From NCBI RefSeq assembly GCF_028769735.1, contig NC_088171.1, positions 127,621,533 through 127,685,532 on the forward strand: a DNA stretch of 64,000 nt. The letters run 5' to 3'. The position numbers and the translations under genes were made by a program. The stretch's first letter is position 1. Each line of letters begins with the position of its first letter. This DNA comes from Zonotrichia leucophrys gambelii. Lineage: Eukaryota; Chordata; Aves; Passeriformes; Passerellidae. The notes below the pieces were generated by a model. That model did not search any database. It saw nothing but the letters and a program-made list of their open reading frames with translations, and had not been told where the DNA came from. This document shows positions 1-12,095 of the stretch, in pieces.

Positions 1-2009
1 AATACTGCTTTCCCTGATCTCAGTGACACATCATTACTCATATCTACAAATCCATAATACATCTGTGCAATATATGAAAAGACTGGGATCAGAGAAAAAT
101 GGATGGCTCCAAAAATGTACCAACTAAAAACTCAAGAAGAAGACTAAAAATTAAGATACTAAAATAATGACAGCATTAGAAGCATAATGGGGTATAATTA
201 ACTTGGAGAAGGATGCCAATACAATGTAAATAAATGCAGTGACACGCAGCTCATTCTAGGAACCAGTATGTTACATATCTGTGCATGCTGTTCAGTGCAT
301 CCTTGTATGTTCTCCAGCATCACGCTTCAAGTGCTCAAACAAGGAGATTCAGGTCTCTACATTCATATATTTCCCCCTGCCAGTTTTCTGCAGCTAAGAA
401 TGATGATGTATTTAGAGATTATGCTCATGGATACCTGCAGTGCCATATTTTTCTGGAGGACATGTACTTTGCAAAACGCTTCTCTACTTCTGTCCCCTTT
501 CCTGCACCAATGTTTAAAAAACCTATGTATTTCAACATCTCTACAGAGTTACAGGTTTAAATCCTTCCTTAAGAAGCTAAAAAGGTTGCTCAGGCAAAGT
601 CTTGCTACCCTCATGACTTCCATACTCAGGGAAGAAAAGGCCCTGCCCAAAGCAATTGCAAAGGAGAGAACAAACAGAGCCCATACTCCAAAATCTATTT
701 AAAGCTAACTATATTTTTTTTTTCCTACAGTTATCTCAGAGTATCCCTGTTTTAAGTACTCATGGTCAGCTAGGCTTTATCCTTGGAAATTCATGGAGTT
801 TTATTTTACTTGCCCTAGAGTTAGATTGTGTGAGGAAGGTATTAAAAATTCCTTTTTCTATATCAGGTCTGAAAGAAAGCTGCCATTACCTGAAATCAAA
901 ACAAAAATGGCATAAATTTGGCAGGAACAGATTTATTTGAATATTCAAATGATTTTTTTGAAGAATCCATCCATTTTAAAATCTGCTGCACTGATACACC
1001 ACCAGTAGAAATGACATTGAAAGAAAACACCTCTATGGAAATAAAAAGTACAGAGACCGAATAAGGGCATTACATGAGAAAACGCTAAAATCACTCTCTG
1101 AAGCATTGTTTTACTTAGTTAAAGCATTTAGAGCCAAGATGAAGGATCTAGATTCATTTAATAAACTCTGGCCATGATGTCTTATATTAGTAGAAGTTTT
1201 TTAGTTTTCATTAGTTCTGAAAGATTTAATGCTTAATAGATTGAATAACTATATTTTACACTAGCAGATTTTCAGGTTCCTAAGTCTTCTCATACATAAG
1301 TATTTTATCTTTTAGCATCCTTTATCTTATTTTCCATTATATTCTCTTATACTTTCTATTTTACTTAGTGGTTTAGTGACTGGAAAAGAAAAAAGAGAAC
1401 CAAGATATATGAGTGAGTCCTGAAAATCTTCCTCTTTCCCATTCTGAGCATTGCTATTAAATTCAGAAATCATTCAACAGACATTAGCTAATCAACATTA
1501 CTCTGAAGGATTACATGATATAACAGGAGATGCACCGAGTTGTATTAAGAAACATTTGACTTCAAACTACATGCTAAAATCAACAGGAATATACTATCTT
1601 AAATACTTGAGCAAAACTCAGTAAAAGATACAGTAGGCAAACATTGTAGTCAGCTCAGCAGTGATTACCAACTCATGCTCCAAATTCACTATAAAATGAA
1701 AATCAATATTTCCACAAGTTCCTGCAACATAAAAGATAACCTTCATTGATTTTTCTAGACTTAGGCCTCACTGATAAAATCTAATATAAATTTTCAACCA
1801 CAAGGATTTGGATCAGAGCAGGGGTGATAAGTCCTGCACATCTCTTAAGAGGTGGAGAATTTTTTTTTTTAAAGTGCACGTTCATACTATTTATAATTTG
1901 CCCTGTGCAAGTGAAAGCCTTTTCCACCAGCGCTATCAGGGATCTCTTCTAATTTTTATTACTGTGAGGCTAAAGCCTGTTCCAGATAATTTGGAAATTT
2001 CAGGGGAAT
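1..2009. other. Intronic sequence, no gene seen
   Basis: AT-rich intron sequence on the 3' side of the ZFPM2 exon in gene sense. The longest open frame (about 144 codons from 268, plus strand) has biased composition, matches no family I know and has no splice context. Nothing else recognisable. Confidence 0.6.
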
Positions 2010-2470
2010 TGTGATAGGGCTGATGGTGCAGCCCTGGCTGACTTGAGAAAAGAGCTAACCCGTAATAGCCTCCATGGCCGTGCTGATTAAATGTTGCCAT
2101 AGATGAAAGGCCTGCCATCGCCGCAATAAATTAACCAATCACACAAATCCCAAGTCAGTGCTAATCCTTCCTTGATACTCTGATCCTCTGATCAGCTCAA
2201 GGAGGTAAAGAAACTGGCTTGTGACGCTTGGTGCTCTAACCCCTGGATTTCATGTACACAACGAGCTAATGATATCTTGCTGACCAGTTCAATGGGATGA
2301 ACTTCTCTCACAACCCTTAGGGAACACTGTGGCCTTCTTTAAAAAAATTGACAAGCAGATGGCAGGTTTTGTGTTTTATTGCGACACTGCGGGAAAACTA
2401 ACCAGCACTTGTTAACTGTTAACCACAACAAGCATCAAACCGACGCCTGCTGTAAAGCCCACTGTACTTT
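2010..2470. promoter_or_regulatory. Candidate conserved non-coding element
   Basis: Richer in CpG and in recognisable factor sites than its surroundings. 2075-2150 contains GCCGTGCTGATTAAATG, CATCGCCGCAATAAATT and an inverted-CCAAT-type AACCAATCAC. 2380-2450 contains TTGCGACACTGCGGG, tandem GTTAAC/GTTAACCACA (MYB-like and RUNX-like) and ACCGACGCC. Retained CpGs in AT-rich intron DNA often mark constrained elements, but conservation cannot be tested from one sequence. Confidence 0.35.
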
Positions 2471-5400
2471 ACAAGTGCCAGTGATGGATTAAACAGGAAC
2501 CAAGACACTAAACCAAGAACAACTGTTCAGTAATTGTGATTAAGCTATGCCACTTTCCATAGGGAAGTCTGCTACCTTTCCTATTTGCCCAGTTTTTATC
2601 CTGTTCTTACAAATTTGAGAAGGGGAGTAGGAGTGAGGATGTGTGTCCACATATCCAAGAGTGTATGTACAAGAGAGAACGAGAGAGTCCCTTTACCTCT
2701 TATTCTCAATTGTACTGCCACAGCATGATTATAATCAGATTTAGACATAGGCTCATTTAATCAATTAACAGAAGGCCTGAACACATGCAGCATTTTCTCA
2801 TTAATTATGTGAATGCTGTCTTTCCAATACACTTTGTGAAATTGAGTCTGTGCAGCCTGTGTTAGTATACTTCATAATTGGGGAAACTCTTTTTTTGTGG
2901 TAATTGGTTGCTAAAAGTAAGAAAGCTCTGGGGTTTGCCTCTAGGGCTTCCACACATAAAGAATTTTGAAAGTACTTCATTATCTCTCCTGGTCAGTTCT
3001 GTGAAATTAAAACTGTTTTTCCCTTCTTCTTTGAGGAAGTGGTTTGAAAGCAGGGTTCCTAGAAAATGCCTGTGCATATGTGTGGTGTGTGTATGGGCAT
3101 GTGTGTCTGTGCTCATGCAAACATACATCCATCCACATAAAATCACGTAACGCTGGCTTGTCCTAGGGACTGCCATCACTGCAGTCAGCACAAACATGAA
3201 GCACATGGCATTTGATCACTACTATTTATTGAGGCATGACAGGTCTCCAGATATAAGTGGGTTTCATAACTTCTTCAACAAAGATTTATTTTTTTCCAAA
3301 CTTACACAATGAAAATCAATCATACTTGAGGGATTTATGAATTTCTTAAGTTTTGGGATGGTGTCCAATTGGTCAGACTAGATATAATTTATAGAATATA
3401 TATGCTATTTGGAAGGGCCATAGCTGAGTCACTGTACTTATTGCCTGTCTCTGCCTGTTCCATACATCTTTTTTGTACATATACATCTCTTGGGGACCCA
3501 CATGCACACACACACATGGGCTCTGCTGTTGTCACCACAACCCTCCCTGTGACCTCCCCAGCTAACCTCTTCACACTGCTGGGCTCACAATAGTTACTCC
3601 TGGAGCAAGCCTTGTGGGAATTAATTAGTAAGCATAAGACAAGAAGATAGCTCTCTCTGAGAGCCACTGTGGGCCAGCATTTCCCAGTAATACAGCTATC
3701 TCTGGCAAAAACTGTTTTCCAAGAACAGCAGATGTTAGTGCAGTCCAGAAAGGTACTTAAAGTACACTTTATTCAATAGAACCACAGGGGTTGGAAGAAA
3801 TTAAATGGGACTCTTCTGTCAAATTTAATCCCTTTGATTTTACCTCTGATGCTTCATATTGGCTAATATGTATCTACTTTAATGCTGCACTTATCCAAGT
3901 TAACTATACTGCACAGTTAATATTTTAACTTTTACTGCCTATCAGAGCAATACAAAAGATCACAATTTACGATGAATCATTAAAATAATATGCTTAAAAA
4001 TAATACCTTGTGGAAGTGGTTTTATCATATGTAAAGATTTTCTGACTTGATAGTCCATAGTTAAGTTTAAAGTAAAATAATTTAATGAAGATAAAAGCAA
4101 GACTAGTTATTTATGAGCATTTATACTTTATGAGGATGGAAGTTGTCTTCAGAAAGAAGACCTATGCATGCTTTCAGTTTAAATCTCTTCCTTCATAATA
4201 TAAAAGTTTTATATTTCCACAAAAGCATTACACTAAGAGAAAAACCCATTCCACCTTTGCTAAATGAGGGACTTCTCTAAGGACAAATATATCCTCTGAA
4301 AACTGAAGCAATGGCCTTGGATATCTTTGATCCTCATTCTCTCCACACCACTGGACTTCACAAAATAACTCTAAACACAACCTTTTCATTAAGCAAAGTT
4401 TAAAAAAGCACCATGTTTTCACATAGTGATCTCCATTTCTGCCTGCACAAGTCAAAATAGGAAAATATACACATTCATCAGCAATTGCTCTTATGAAGCT
4501 ATAGGCCCACAGAATGTGTCCATGCTCCAAAAACTTAACAAAAACCCCATCCCCTGCTTTTGTGCAAATACCATGCATAGACTAGATTACAGCATCGTTA
4601 GAGAAGCTAAAATAGCATTCAGAAAGGACATTTACAGTGCTATATTCATCTTTTCTCACAGAATCATAAAAACCATAGTACAGCAGGCACAGAATCCATT
4701 GCAATCAAATCACTAAAGAAGGCAGGAGGAAAGAGAGCTTGCTCAGTTTTACTGGGAACAGAGAAGGTGGACTTCATCCAAAAATTGATTCTTTTATATT
4801 TCTGCTGGAATTTTTCTGCTACTAGTACCAAAAAAATACAAACCCAAAAAAGCCCCTAGCAATTTTTGTAGTTTAAATAACCTTCAATATATGCCATTGT
4901 ATACTGTTATTATGGAAACTGAAAATATTAAAGCACACATAGATTGTCTTGATGTATATGCCAGTACATAAACTTAGTCCTTCTCTTCAGGTGACAATTT
5001 CAGTTGACTGCATTGTCTCTTTTGTCTGAATAATGGTCCCAAGCAAGTGGATGAATTAGTCACAAGGAAAACTAACCTCATTTCCATTTCCTACATTTCC
5101 ATTCTGTCCTTATTTTGATAACTCTTCACTCACCAGGTGCACAATGTTTTAAATTGCAGTTTCAAATGTGCTAATGTAAATTCCAAATCACTGGCATCTG
5201 CAGAGAGGGACGGGAAGTTCATCCTCAGTGTCGGTGCTGTTTTAAGTGCAATATCACGGTGGTATTTTAAGGTCAGCACTATGCTCAAAGAGACTTTACA
5301 AAGAAAGTGGGTTACTTAGGTAACTGTATAATGCACCTAAACATGATCAGCTCCCTTGGCAGATTTACCACTGAATAACAAGGGCAGGAATGCAAAAATA

Positions 5401-6539
5401 AAAGTGTGCAAGAAGAACAGATTTAAAAGAAATAACACATATTTTCATCTGGAGGCTGCAGGATCTTCTCAACAAATTCTTTGTCAAAGAACAAAGTAAT
5501 GAAATTTTAAAGTTTTTACTACAATAGCCTTGGATCTCCCAGGGAATATTCAGTGAAATATGAGAGAGGTTTTAATACCTGGAAGCACAGCTGCATTATA
5601 GTGAGGTCAATTCAGGAGCACTATTGAGACTCTAGGCCATAATGACTCCATATGGAGCTGGACAGTAGCTAAGGTAATAAACTTTCACAGTGTGATTTCT
5701 TTGCTCAGTGCAATACTCACATAATTCAGCAGTTACTCATTTTTCATTCAATGGAAAAGGCTTTTCTTCCCCCCTTTAAGAGCCACCATGTGCTCATTCT
5801 TTCCTCCTCATCACAGAAGGTTTACATATCCAAAGAAAACATTAGCTGAATTCACAATTACAAAAGCCCAGAATTTTATGACTGTCTGAATGCTGTAGAA
5901 AAGGCAAATTCCTCAGTCCTTGACCCCTACACAAAGATGTTTCCGTTTGTCTTAGACACTGGTGTTAAATGGATATTGGCCTCAGCTTCCGGAGTAATAA
6001 GACACTAAATGCATTTGAGGACACAGAAATAAGAAATTGGGGACAGCTGCGGACAGCAGATTTGGGACACTGGTATCATGTATGTAACAAATCTTTATTA
6101 ATAAGTACATTAAATCCCATATTTTTCATTTATAACCACTGCATAATTTCCTGTTAACACTTCATGTAAATTCCAGATAAGGTAATAATTTTTTTTCAGA
6201 ATTCTATTTCTGTTTCATTATATGTTCTACACTCTGCCCCACAGGTCAGTCGCATGATTGAAGTTTTATGCCTCATTAAAATTCCCCTAGTTAAAACATG
6301 GAGACAGAATTTTGGTAATTCCTTTCTCCACAACTACAATTAACCATTCCGCTGGATTCCTGTATTACTGCAATCCAAGTTTAAAAATTACTGTATGGTG
6401 AGATGGTCAAGGGGTCTAAATGTCCTAAACATAAGGCTCTTATCTTTCTTTGCTCCAATGGCTGAAAAACCCTGCACCACCACCTCCCAGTTCAGTATTT
6501 CTAGCTAGCAGCTGCTATCAGAAACCTAAATAACAAAAA
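2471..6539. other. Intronic sequence, with one TG-rich stretch
   Basis: No exon found. 3071-3112 is an impure TG-rich simple repeat. 3775-3830 (AGAACCACAGGGGTTGGAAG and following) resembles the tail of a badly decayed minus-strand CR1 but is too short to be sure. 4228-4578 has a 116-codon open frame on the minus strand without domain features. The rest is featureless AT-rich DNA. Confidence 0.5.
3071..3112. repeat. Impure (TG)n simple repeat
   Basis: Alternating TG interrupted by CA, GG and TC, next to a CATCCATCCA stretch. Ordinary decayed dinucleotide repeat. Confidence 0.6.
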
Positions 6540-6887
6540 TATGCAAACTTGCACACTAATTCCCTTTGGAGATAGATCTTGGCTGCAGCCCTGTCATAAA
6601 TCAGAGAATTTCGATATGAAATGAGGCAAGCAGCTCTAATCATTTCTGCATTTCAAATTGGATCACTGGCTCAATCACTGGGCTTTTTTAAACTGCTTGC
6701 CTAAGAGCAAATGTGAGGCGGGAGATAATTCTGAAGAAATCTCTTCTTTTGTGGCCGTAGAACTCTTTTAACTGTTTCAAGACTGAAGGCCACATTTCAG
6801 TGATAATAACATATATCTGCTGCGAGAGATATGGATCCTTAAAGACATCTTCCCTCTCTTTCAACTCATAGAATTCCATCAATATCT
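6540..6887. promoter_or_regulatory. Candidate conserved non-coding element with octamer-like site
   Basis: Contains ATATGCAAACTTGC (POU/octamer-like), CTCTAATCATTTC and GGCTCAATCACTGGG (homeodomain-like), CTTTTGTGGCCGTAG, and paired GATAAT and GATAATAAC sites. Motif density is higher than in the flanks. No coding potential is evident. Regulatory status is inferred. Confidence 0.28.
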
Positions 6888-8020
6888 GCATATATTATAT
6901 ATATTAATATATGTGCATGTGCATATGGGTGTTGTGTGCATAAAAAGAGAGGGAGAGAAAAGAAGAGAGAAACATCTGACATGTAGCCTCAGTATATTTC
7001 CCTTTAGAATTTTCTCTTCTGACTTACTCGGTGTGGGTTTGAATTGCTGCAATGACTGCTTAGTTAACTTTGTACACATATACCCAGGCACTTCGGAAAT
7101 TTATTTAACGATGAAAGCAAAACTGAAAAGTAACCCTCACCTGCCCAGGTTTTGGCTCAGAAATTAATCAGCATATAAAATCAAGGTAAATAGAGATCTT
7201 TGATAATTGAGTATGACCTCCAAAGGCCTCCTCCTTACCCATCAAAGTCCTGAAAATCTCCTTTATTACACTATTGATTTTCTATTTTCATGCCTTATCT
7301 AAACCCTGAAAACAATATATCACAAAAATTACCCTTACAGTCAATTGCTGTGCAAACAGTATCCTCTTGACTCTCTGTTTTTATGCCCAAAGTATCCACT
7401 TTTTTTCACCCAAACAGTACTGCTGGCTTGTTACAGTTTCAGTGTCCTCACCGCAGTGCTTTGAAATTGAATTTAACTCTATTATCAGCAGGCTTTTGTA
7501 ATCTCATGTAAGCCTAATAGTGATCAGATGGAATTTTACAGCTAAGCTCCCTGCATTTTGAGGACTAATTTAAAATATTTATATTTTTCTTTTTTGTTTT
7601 AGACAGTTAAAAAAACCACCTAACCAGGTTTTATTGTCTCCTATTTTCACCTTCTACCATTTCATACTCTATTTTCTTTCTGGAAGCAGGATACAAAATT
7701 TTTGATATGTAATTATCTGTTAATAAAATTTATTAAACTGCTTCATTCAACACTGATCTGTATTTTTGACTATTTTAGTATCACTGCACAGTGCTAGTGG
7801 TGCAGCCATAAACAAATAACACTGTTTTGGATTATCTCATCTAAGTATAAAAATATCCTGGTTGGTAAGAGCATCCCCAAACTCTACATTTCCACCCACA
7901 CTTGGTTCTGTCAAGGTTTAAAAATATGTATATGTTTATATATACACATATACATATACATATATACACACATACATATAGATACAGATAGATGTATGTA
8001 TGTACTTTTTTCAGACACCT
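6888..8020. other. Intronic sequence bounded by AT-rich simple repeats
   Basis: 6888-6927 is a TATA/TG simple repeat and 7920-8006 a long TATACA/TACATA repeat. Between them is AT-rich DNA without exons or recognisable transposons. Confidence 0.5.
7920..8006. repeat. (TATACA)n-like microsatellite
   Basis: About 85 bp of TATATACACATATACATA-type units grading into GATACAGATAGATGTATGTATG. Read on the minus strand it gives a Tyr/Ile/Cys/Val-rich open frame, which is an artefact of the repeat. Confidence 0.85.
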
Positions 8021-8975
8021 TGACAGCTGCAAGGGCTACACTGCCAGTGCTCTCCTATTCTTCTGCCATGCACACGTAAAAAAGAAATCTAAAGAACTCC
8101 TGTCTTGATTATCAGAGGAGCTGAGGAGCCCAGCTCACCAATAGACAGGTCCTTGCATCCAATGACACTTAATACTGAAATCTGGAGCCAGCACATCCAT
8201 GGAGTTCAAATGATGCTTTGGGGTCTACTGTGGTTCACTCTCCTTGATGACAGATTTGGCTTACATGAATAAACCTCAGAATTCATTCCCCCTTTGCCTG
8301 AATGAAGTTTGGAAGAAGGGCAAGCCCAAAAGTGATCTGTGATCTCCAGGAACCCAAGCCTTTTAGCTCAGTGACACTGGCTTAAAGTGTCACCTTACCC
8401 ATCACCAGTGCTCAGCAGCTGAGCACAGCCTGCAGGACCTGCAAAATCAGCCCAGGAAGTGGCACACTGAAAACCAAAGCCCAGTAACACCAAGAACCAG
8501 ACTGCCAGTAGGCTTTTACTCCTCTATTCCAAACAATACATTCAATGTTAATACATCAAGCCTCATGGGGTCTGGCCCGTTAAGTTTGAGGATTTGAATC
8601 TCATGAATGCGGAATCTGCATTGTTCTCAGCAGAGGTCACTTTGCTGTGCATGTAGGAACACGCGGGTTGCTTCAACAGCTTACAAGTGTAACAGAATTG
8701 TCAAACCCATTTTGAGCTCACCTCTGTTTCTTCTGTGTCTCAGGGCATGCAATCCCAAATCCTTGTGGTTCAGTGGGGAGTTACAAGCCATATACTGATG
8801 CTGTTTCAGGAGCACAGTGTTTGGTGTTACCTCTCTGCCTTGTCCATCACCAATAAGAACTTAAAATGGCCTATCTTATTCCTCCCATCTGCTCAAAAAG
8901 GGTGCAAACTTCACAGCACCCACATTAAAAGAAAGCAGCCCTATACCAGGTCTGAAATTACTCTCCAATGTACAA
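8021..8975. other. Intronic sequence, nothing recognised
   Basis: Somewhat less AT-rich than the average of the window (for example 8330-8480), but no splice-bounded open frame, repeat family or RNA gene was recognised. Confidence 0.45.
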
Positions 8976-9064
8976 CATGCATCATGATTTAAGTGATTAA
9001 GGAGGTGCCAGCAGAAGTTCGATTGAGCAATCATTAGTCTTTTAATGCATGTTATCGTTATCAT
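8976..9064. promoter_or_regulatory. Candidate element with homeodomain and tandem GATAA sites
   Basis: Within about 85 bp: GATTTAAGTGATTAAGG, CGATTGAGCAATCATTAG, TTTTAATGCATG and a head-to-tail GTTATCGTTATC (two GATAAC hexamers on the minus strand, 9051-9062). The clustering suggests a cis-regulatory element; conservation is unknown. Confidence 0.35.
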
Positions 9065-9945
9065 ACTTTCCCCTCTCTCCTCCTTGGTTTAAAAAGGCTT
9101 CATGATTAATGTCACCTTTCTTCTAAAAATGTGCAAGCAAACAGTTCACCATAAAGTTTTGAATTTAGGTTAATTTTCTGATAGTATCTATTTATTTGCT
9201 TACATTTAAAATCAGTGTCCACTGAAAAAAAAAAATAAATCTAGACCATATTGAAATGTTTAAATATGACCCCAGGCTGGTTCTAGAGAACACTAAGTGA
9301 AGGCAAATTGTAACAATTTTAAAGAAACATCTGTTTTCCTACAGATGTTTCTCATAAGCACTGGCTGTGGCATGGATGTAGACAGGTGCACAGAGCTGCA
9401 GCATGCCACCAAGTTACGCATTTTTTCTCTAGGGATAAACAATATTTTTTTACTGGTTATCTCACTGCTGTTGTCGTTGTTATTTTCCTTGTCAGCACAG
9501 CAGAGTGAAATAGCTTCTTTGAGCTGCGATGTACAGCATTTTCTCAATTATTAAAATTCAGTGCAATGTTACTAAAACCTTAATAGTTATAATATAATGA
9601 AGCACTCCAGGCTTCACAATCCTAAAAAGTATTAACCCAATAACATGATAATAGAGGAGTTCTGGTGAAAAAAGGATCTTCATGGTATGTCATAGAAATG
9701 ACCTCCTCTACACACAGCCCTTTTGACACCTGTGGGAAGAGGTTTTCTTCAGGCACACAGCCCCCAAGCATTTTGAAAGAAATTTCTCTCTTGGTGGAAA
9801 ATTCAGGCTTTCTTTTCTCCTCTGACTTCACCTTTCTAATTTACATATTCAGAGTAGAGAAAAAGTTACAAAAGGCACAAAGACCGGATATGAAAAAATA
9901 ACAGCCACATATTTTGGTGATAAGTCTGCTACTCCAATTGTATTC

Positions 9946-9971
9946 AATACACTGAGGGTATTCAGTGTATT
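9946..9971. repeat. Perfect 10-bp inverted repeat, 6-nt loop
   Basis: AATACACTGA (9946-9955) and its exact reverse complement TCAGTGTATT (9962-9971) flank GGGTAT. It could form a small hairpin; too short for a microRNA precursor. Confidence 0.8.
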
Positions 9972-10083
9972 CATAGCTTCATATGAAAACCAGTGGAATT
10001 CCAGAAAATTCCACGTGTCTTTTGCTGCTGAAATACTGAATATAGAGGAAATGCATAGAGAACTAAATAAAATATGGGCAAAC

Positions 10084-10190
10084 TAAAAACAAAACAAAAA
10101 AAAACTTCAAACAAACAAAACAAACAAACAAAAACCCCAAAACAAACAAACAAAGAAAAAACCCTGACAAACAAAACCCAACAAAAAATT
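10084..10190. repeat. (AAAC)n-rich low-complexity tract
   Basis: About 105 bp of almost pure A and C built from AAACAAAC units with CCCC interruptions. Open frames over it (Lys/Gln/Asn/Thr-rich on plus, Phe/Cys/Val/Leu-rich on minus) are artefacts. Confidence 0.85.
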
Positions 10191-11984
10191 ATGAAAAAGT
10201 CAGGATCTACAGAATGTAAGGATTTCAAAGCAATGCTATGTCAGTACTGTTTCATTTAGAGTACATATTTTACTATGTCACTATTTAGATCCCCAAATAT
10301 AATAGCATGTTTTACTAATTGCTGCACCAAAAGTTTTAACTTTCACAAGTCCTGAATGTTTTAAACTTTAATTACACACAGTTAATATGAAATAGAGTTG
10401 TATTTCATCATTGATGCCTTTATGAGGGTTGCAATCATCCCACTTACGGCTCTATGCTCCACATTTCAGGGCTTCAGGCACCATTTCCATCTCCTTACAC
10501 TCACTGTTAAAGGTACAACTAGACATACCAGCAGTTCCTGTGCTCATCACAGACAGGGCAGCCATGAACTCACTTTGTACTTCAGACAACTTGTTGAACC
10601 ACTCCTCTTAGATGAGTTACATCTTCTCTTTTGAGAGTTTGGGCTTTTTTGGTGGGGTTTTGCTGTTTGTTGGGTTTTTTAGTCTGAAAACCGCAAAACT
10701 CCCTTAAGATGAATCCCCCAGTTTGCAATGAAATGTGTCTGAAATTCTAAATCTTCTCCGAATTGAAACACTTCTCTAATTCATTTACAAAAATGAGTTC
10801 AAAAAGAGGGCAAGAAGGTGTGCCATAGTGTCAAGGAAACCAGAGTCATCCCAGCATCACCTACAAATTCCTAGATAGGCATGGATAATAAGATGGCCAC
10901 CTCTATGTGAGGTCTTTCCCCAAAACTTATCCCAAATAACATTGTTTCCCAGCGCACAGGTCAGTCAAGCTGGGGCAACAGGACATTTACTTCCCAGTAA
11001 AGACAAATACCTAAGGAGTGATCCAAATGCAAAGGAAAAAAGTGCTCTACTCAAACTAAATGTACTAAAAATAAAGTATATGACATGTTGAAAGAACTAT
11101 TTCAGCCTCTTAATTTCAATTGAGGCAGAATAACAATAATTTTACATTTTCCTGCAGCCTTATTCTGTCAGCCAAAAATGTAGCTAAAAGCTTATGAAGT
11201 AAGGAGATTCAATTAAAACAAGCACCTTTTTCCAGTTCAGATCAAAGGTGACATATTTCTTTTAATGTACTCTTTTGAATAGTGAGAAAGAGAATACCAC
11301 TTTATGTTAAAAAACATTTTTTTATCATTCTGCTTTCCATCTCTGCTTCATTTTACACAGGAATCCTTTCTCTTTACAATTCAGTGCAACATGTGTAAAC
11401 ATGGATTATACCACATCAGAAACCAAGTTAGCTATCTCAAGAGAATTTGTATCTCTGCTGTGTGTAAGTAAGCAGATTAATTCCTAGATCAGGCATTACC
11501 TAATGCATTTTCAATTCAATTTCTTCTTTTCTTTCTGCACACAAGATCAGGGAAGTGGGATTATTTTATTAATTTAACTAATATTTTGCATGTTTTTCTC
11601 TGTTATCTTTCTTTCCTCTAAAATTTTGTGTTAGCTCTTAGTGAGTGATTTAGTATGAGCAAGGATGTGTAAAGACAAGAGACTGTAGTCCTCAACGCCT
11701 TACAGAGAAATAAATGACATGGGAGGGACAAACTTTTCCTCCCAATGCACTACTGGGAATAAGGAATTCTCACATTTTTCAAACCTTGATCTACAGCAGC
11801 ACAACCTGCCTGAGGTAAGCTCAGTTATTGTAAGAAATTTGGGAGAAGATTATTTATTCATTAACATTTATGCCGCTTTTATGGAAAAGCTCAGAAGTAA
11901 ATAATGAGCCAGTCTGGTTTTATTACAGCAGTGCCTGCTAGCACTGTTTGAGGTAAGGGTCTGTCAACATATCACAAAAGCTTG

Positions 11985-12095
11985 GGATTTACTGTGTGAG
12001 ATCAGTCCACTGGTCCATCGAGCCTGCTAGCATGCCTCTGGTAGCACCCAGGTCTGATGCTTAAGCAGAAGATGGCACAGTAAGCCCTTAACACA
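11985..12095. repeat. Old interspersed repeat fragment, family uncertain
   Basis: The stretch CACTGGTCCATCGAGCCTGC followed by CTGGTAGCACCCAGGTCTGATGC resembles the 'GGTCCATCTAGCCCAGTATCCTG' block of old amniote interspersed repeats. It is heavily diverged and I cannot name the family or its limits. Confidence 0.35.

Larger units (their letters stand above)
9065..11984. other. Intronic sequence with AAAC-rich repeat and a short hairpin
   Basis: Contains the 10-bp inverted repeat at 9946-9971, the AAAC-rich stretch at 10084-10190 and a TTTTGG/GTTTT-rich patch at 10641-10682. No exon recognised; the open frames are short and unstructured. Confidence 0.5.

Noticed and set aside
4655..4700. CACAGAATCATAAAAACCATAG as a CR1 tail
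   Set aside because: Only the first few bases resemble the tail; no body of the element follows.
10074..10259. Lys/Gln/Thr-rich plus frame and Phe/Cys/Val-rich minus frame
   Set aside because: Both are translations of the AAAC-rich simple repeat.
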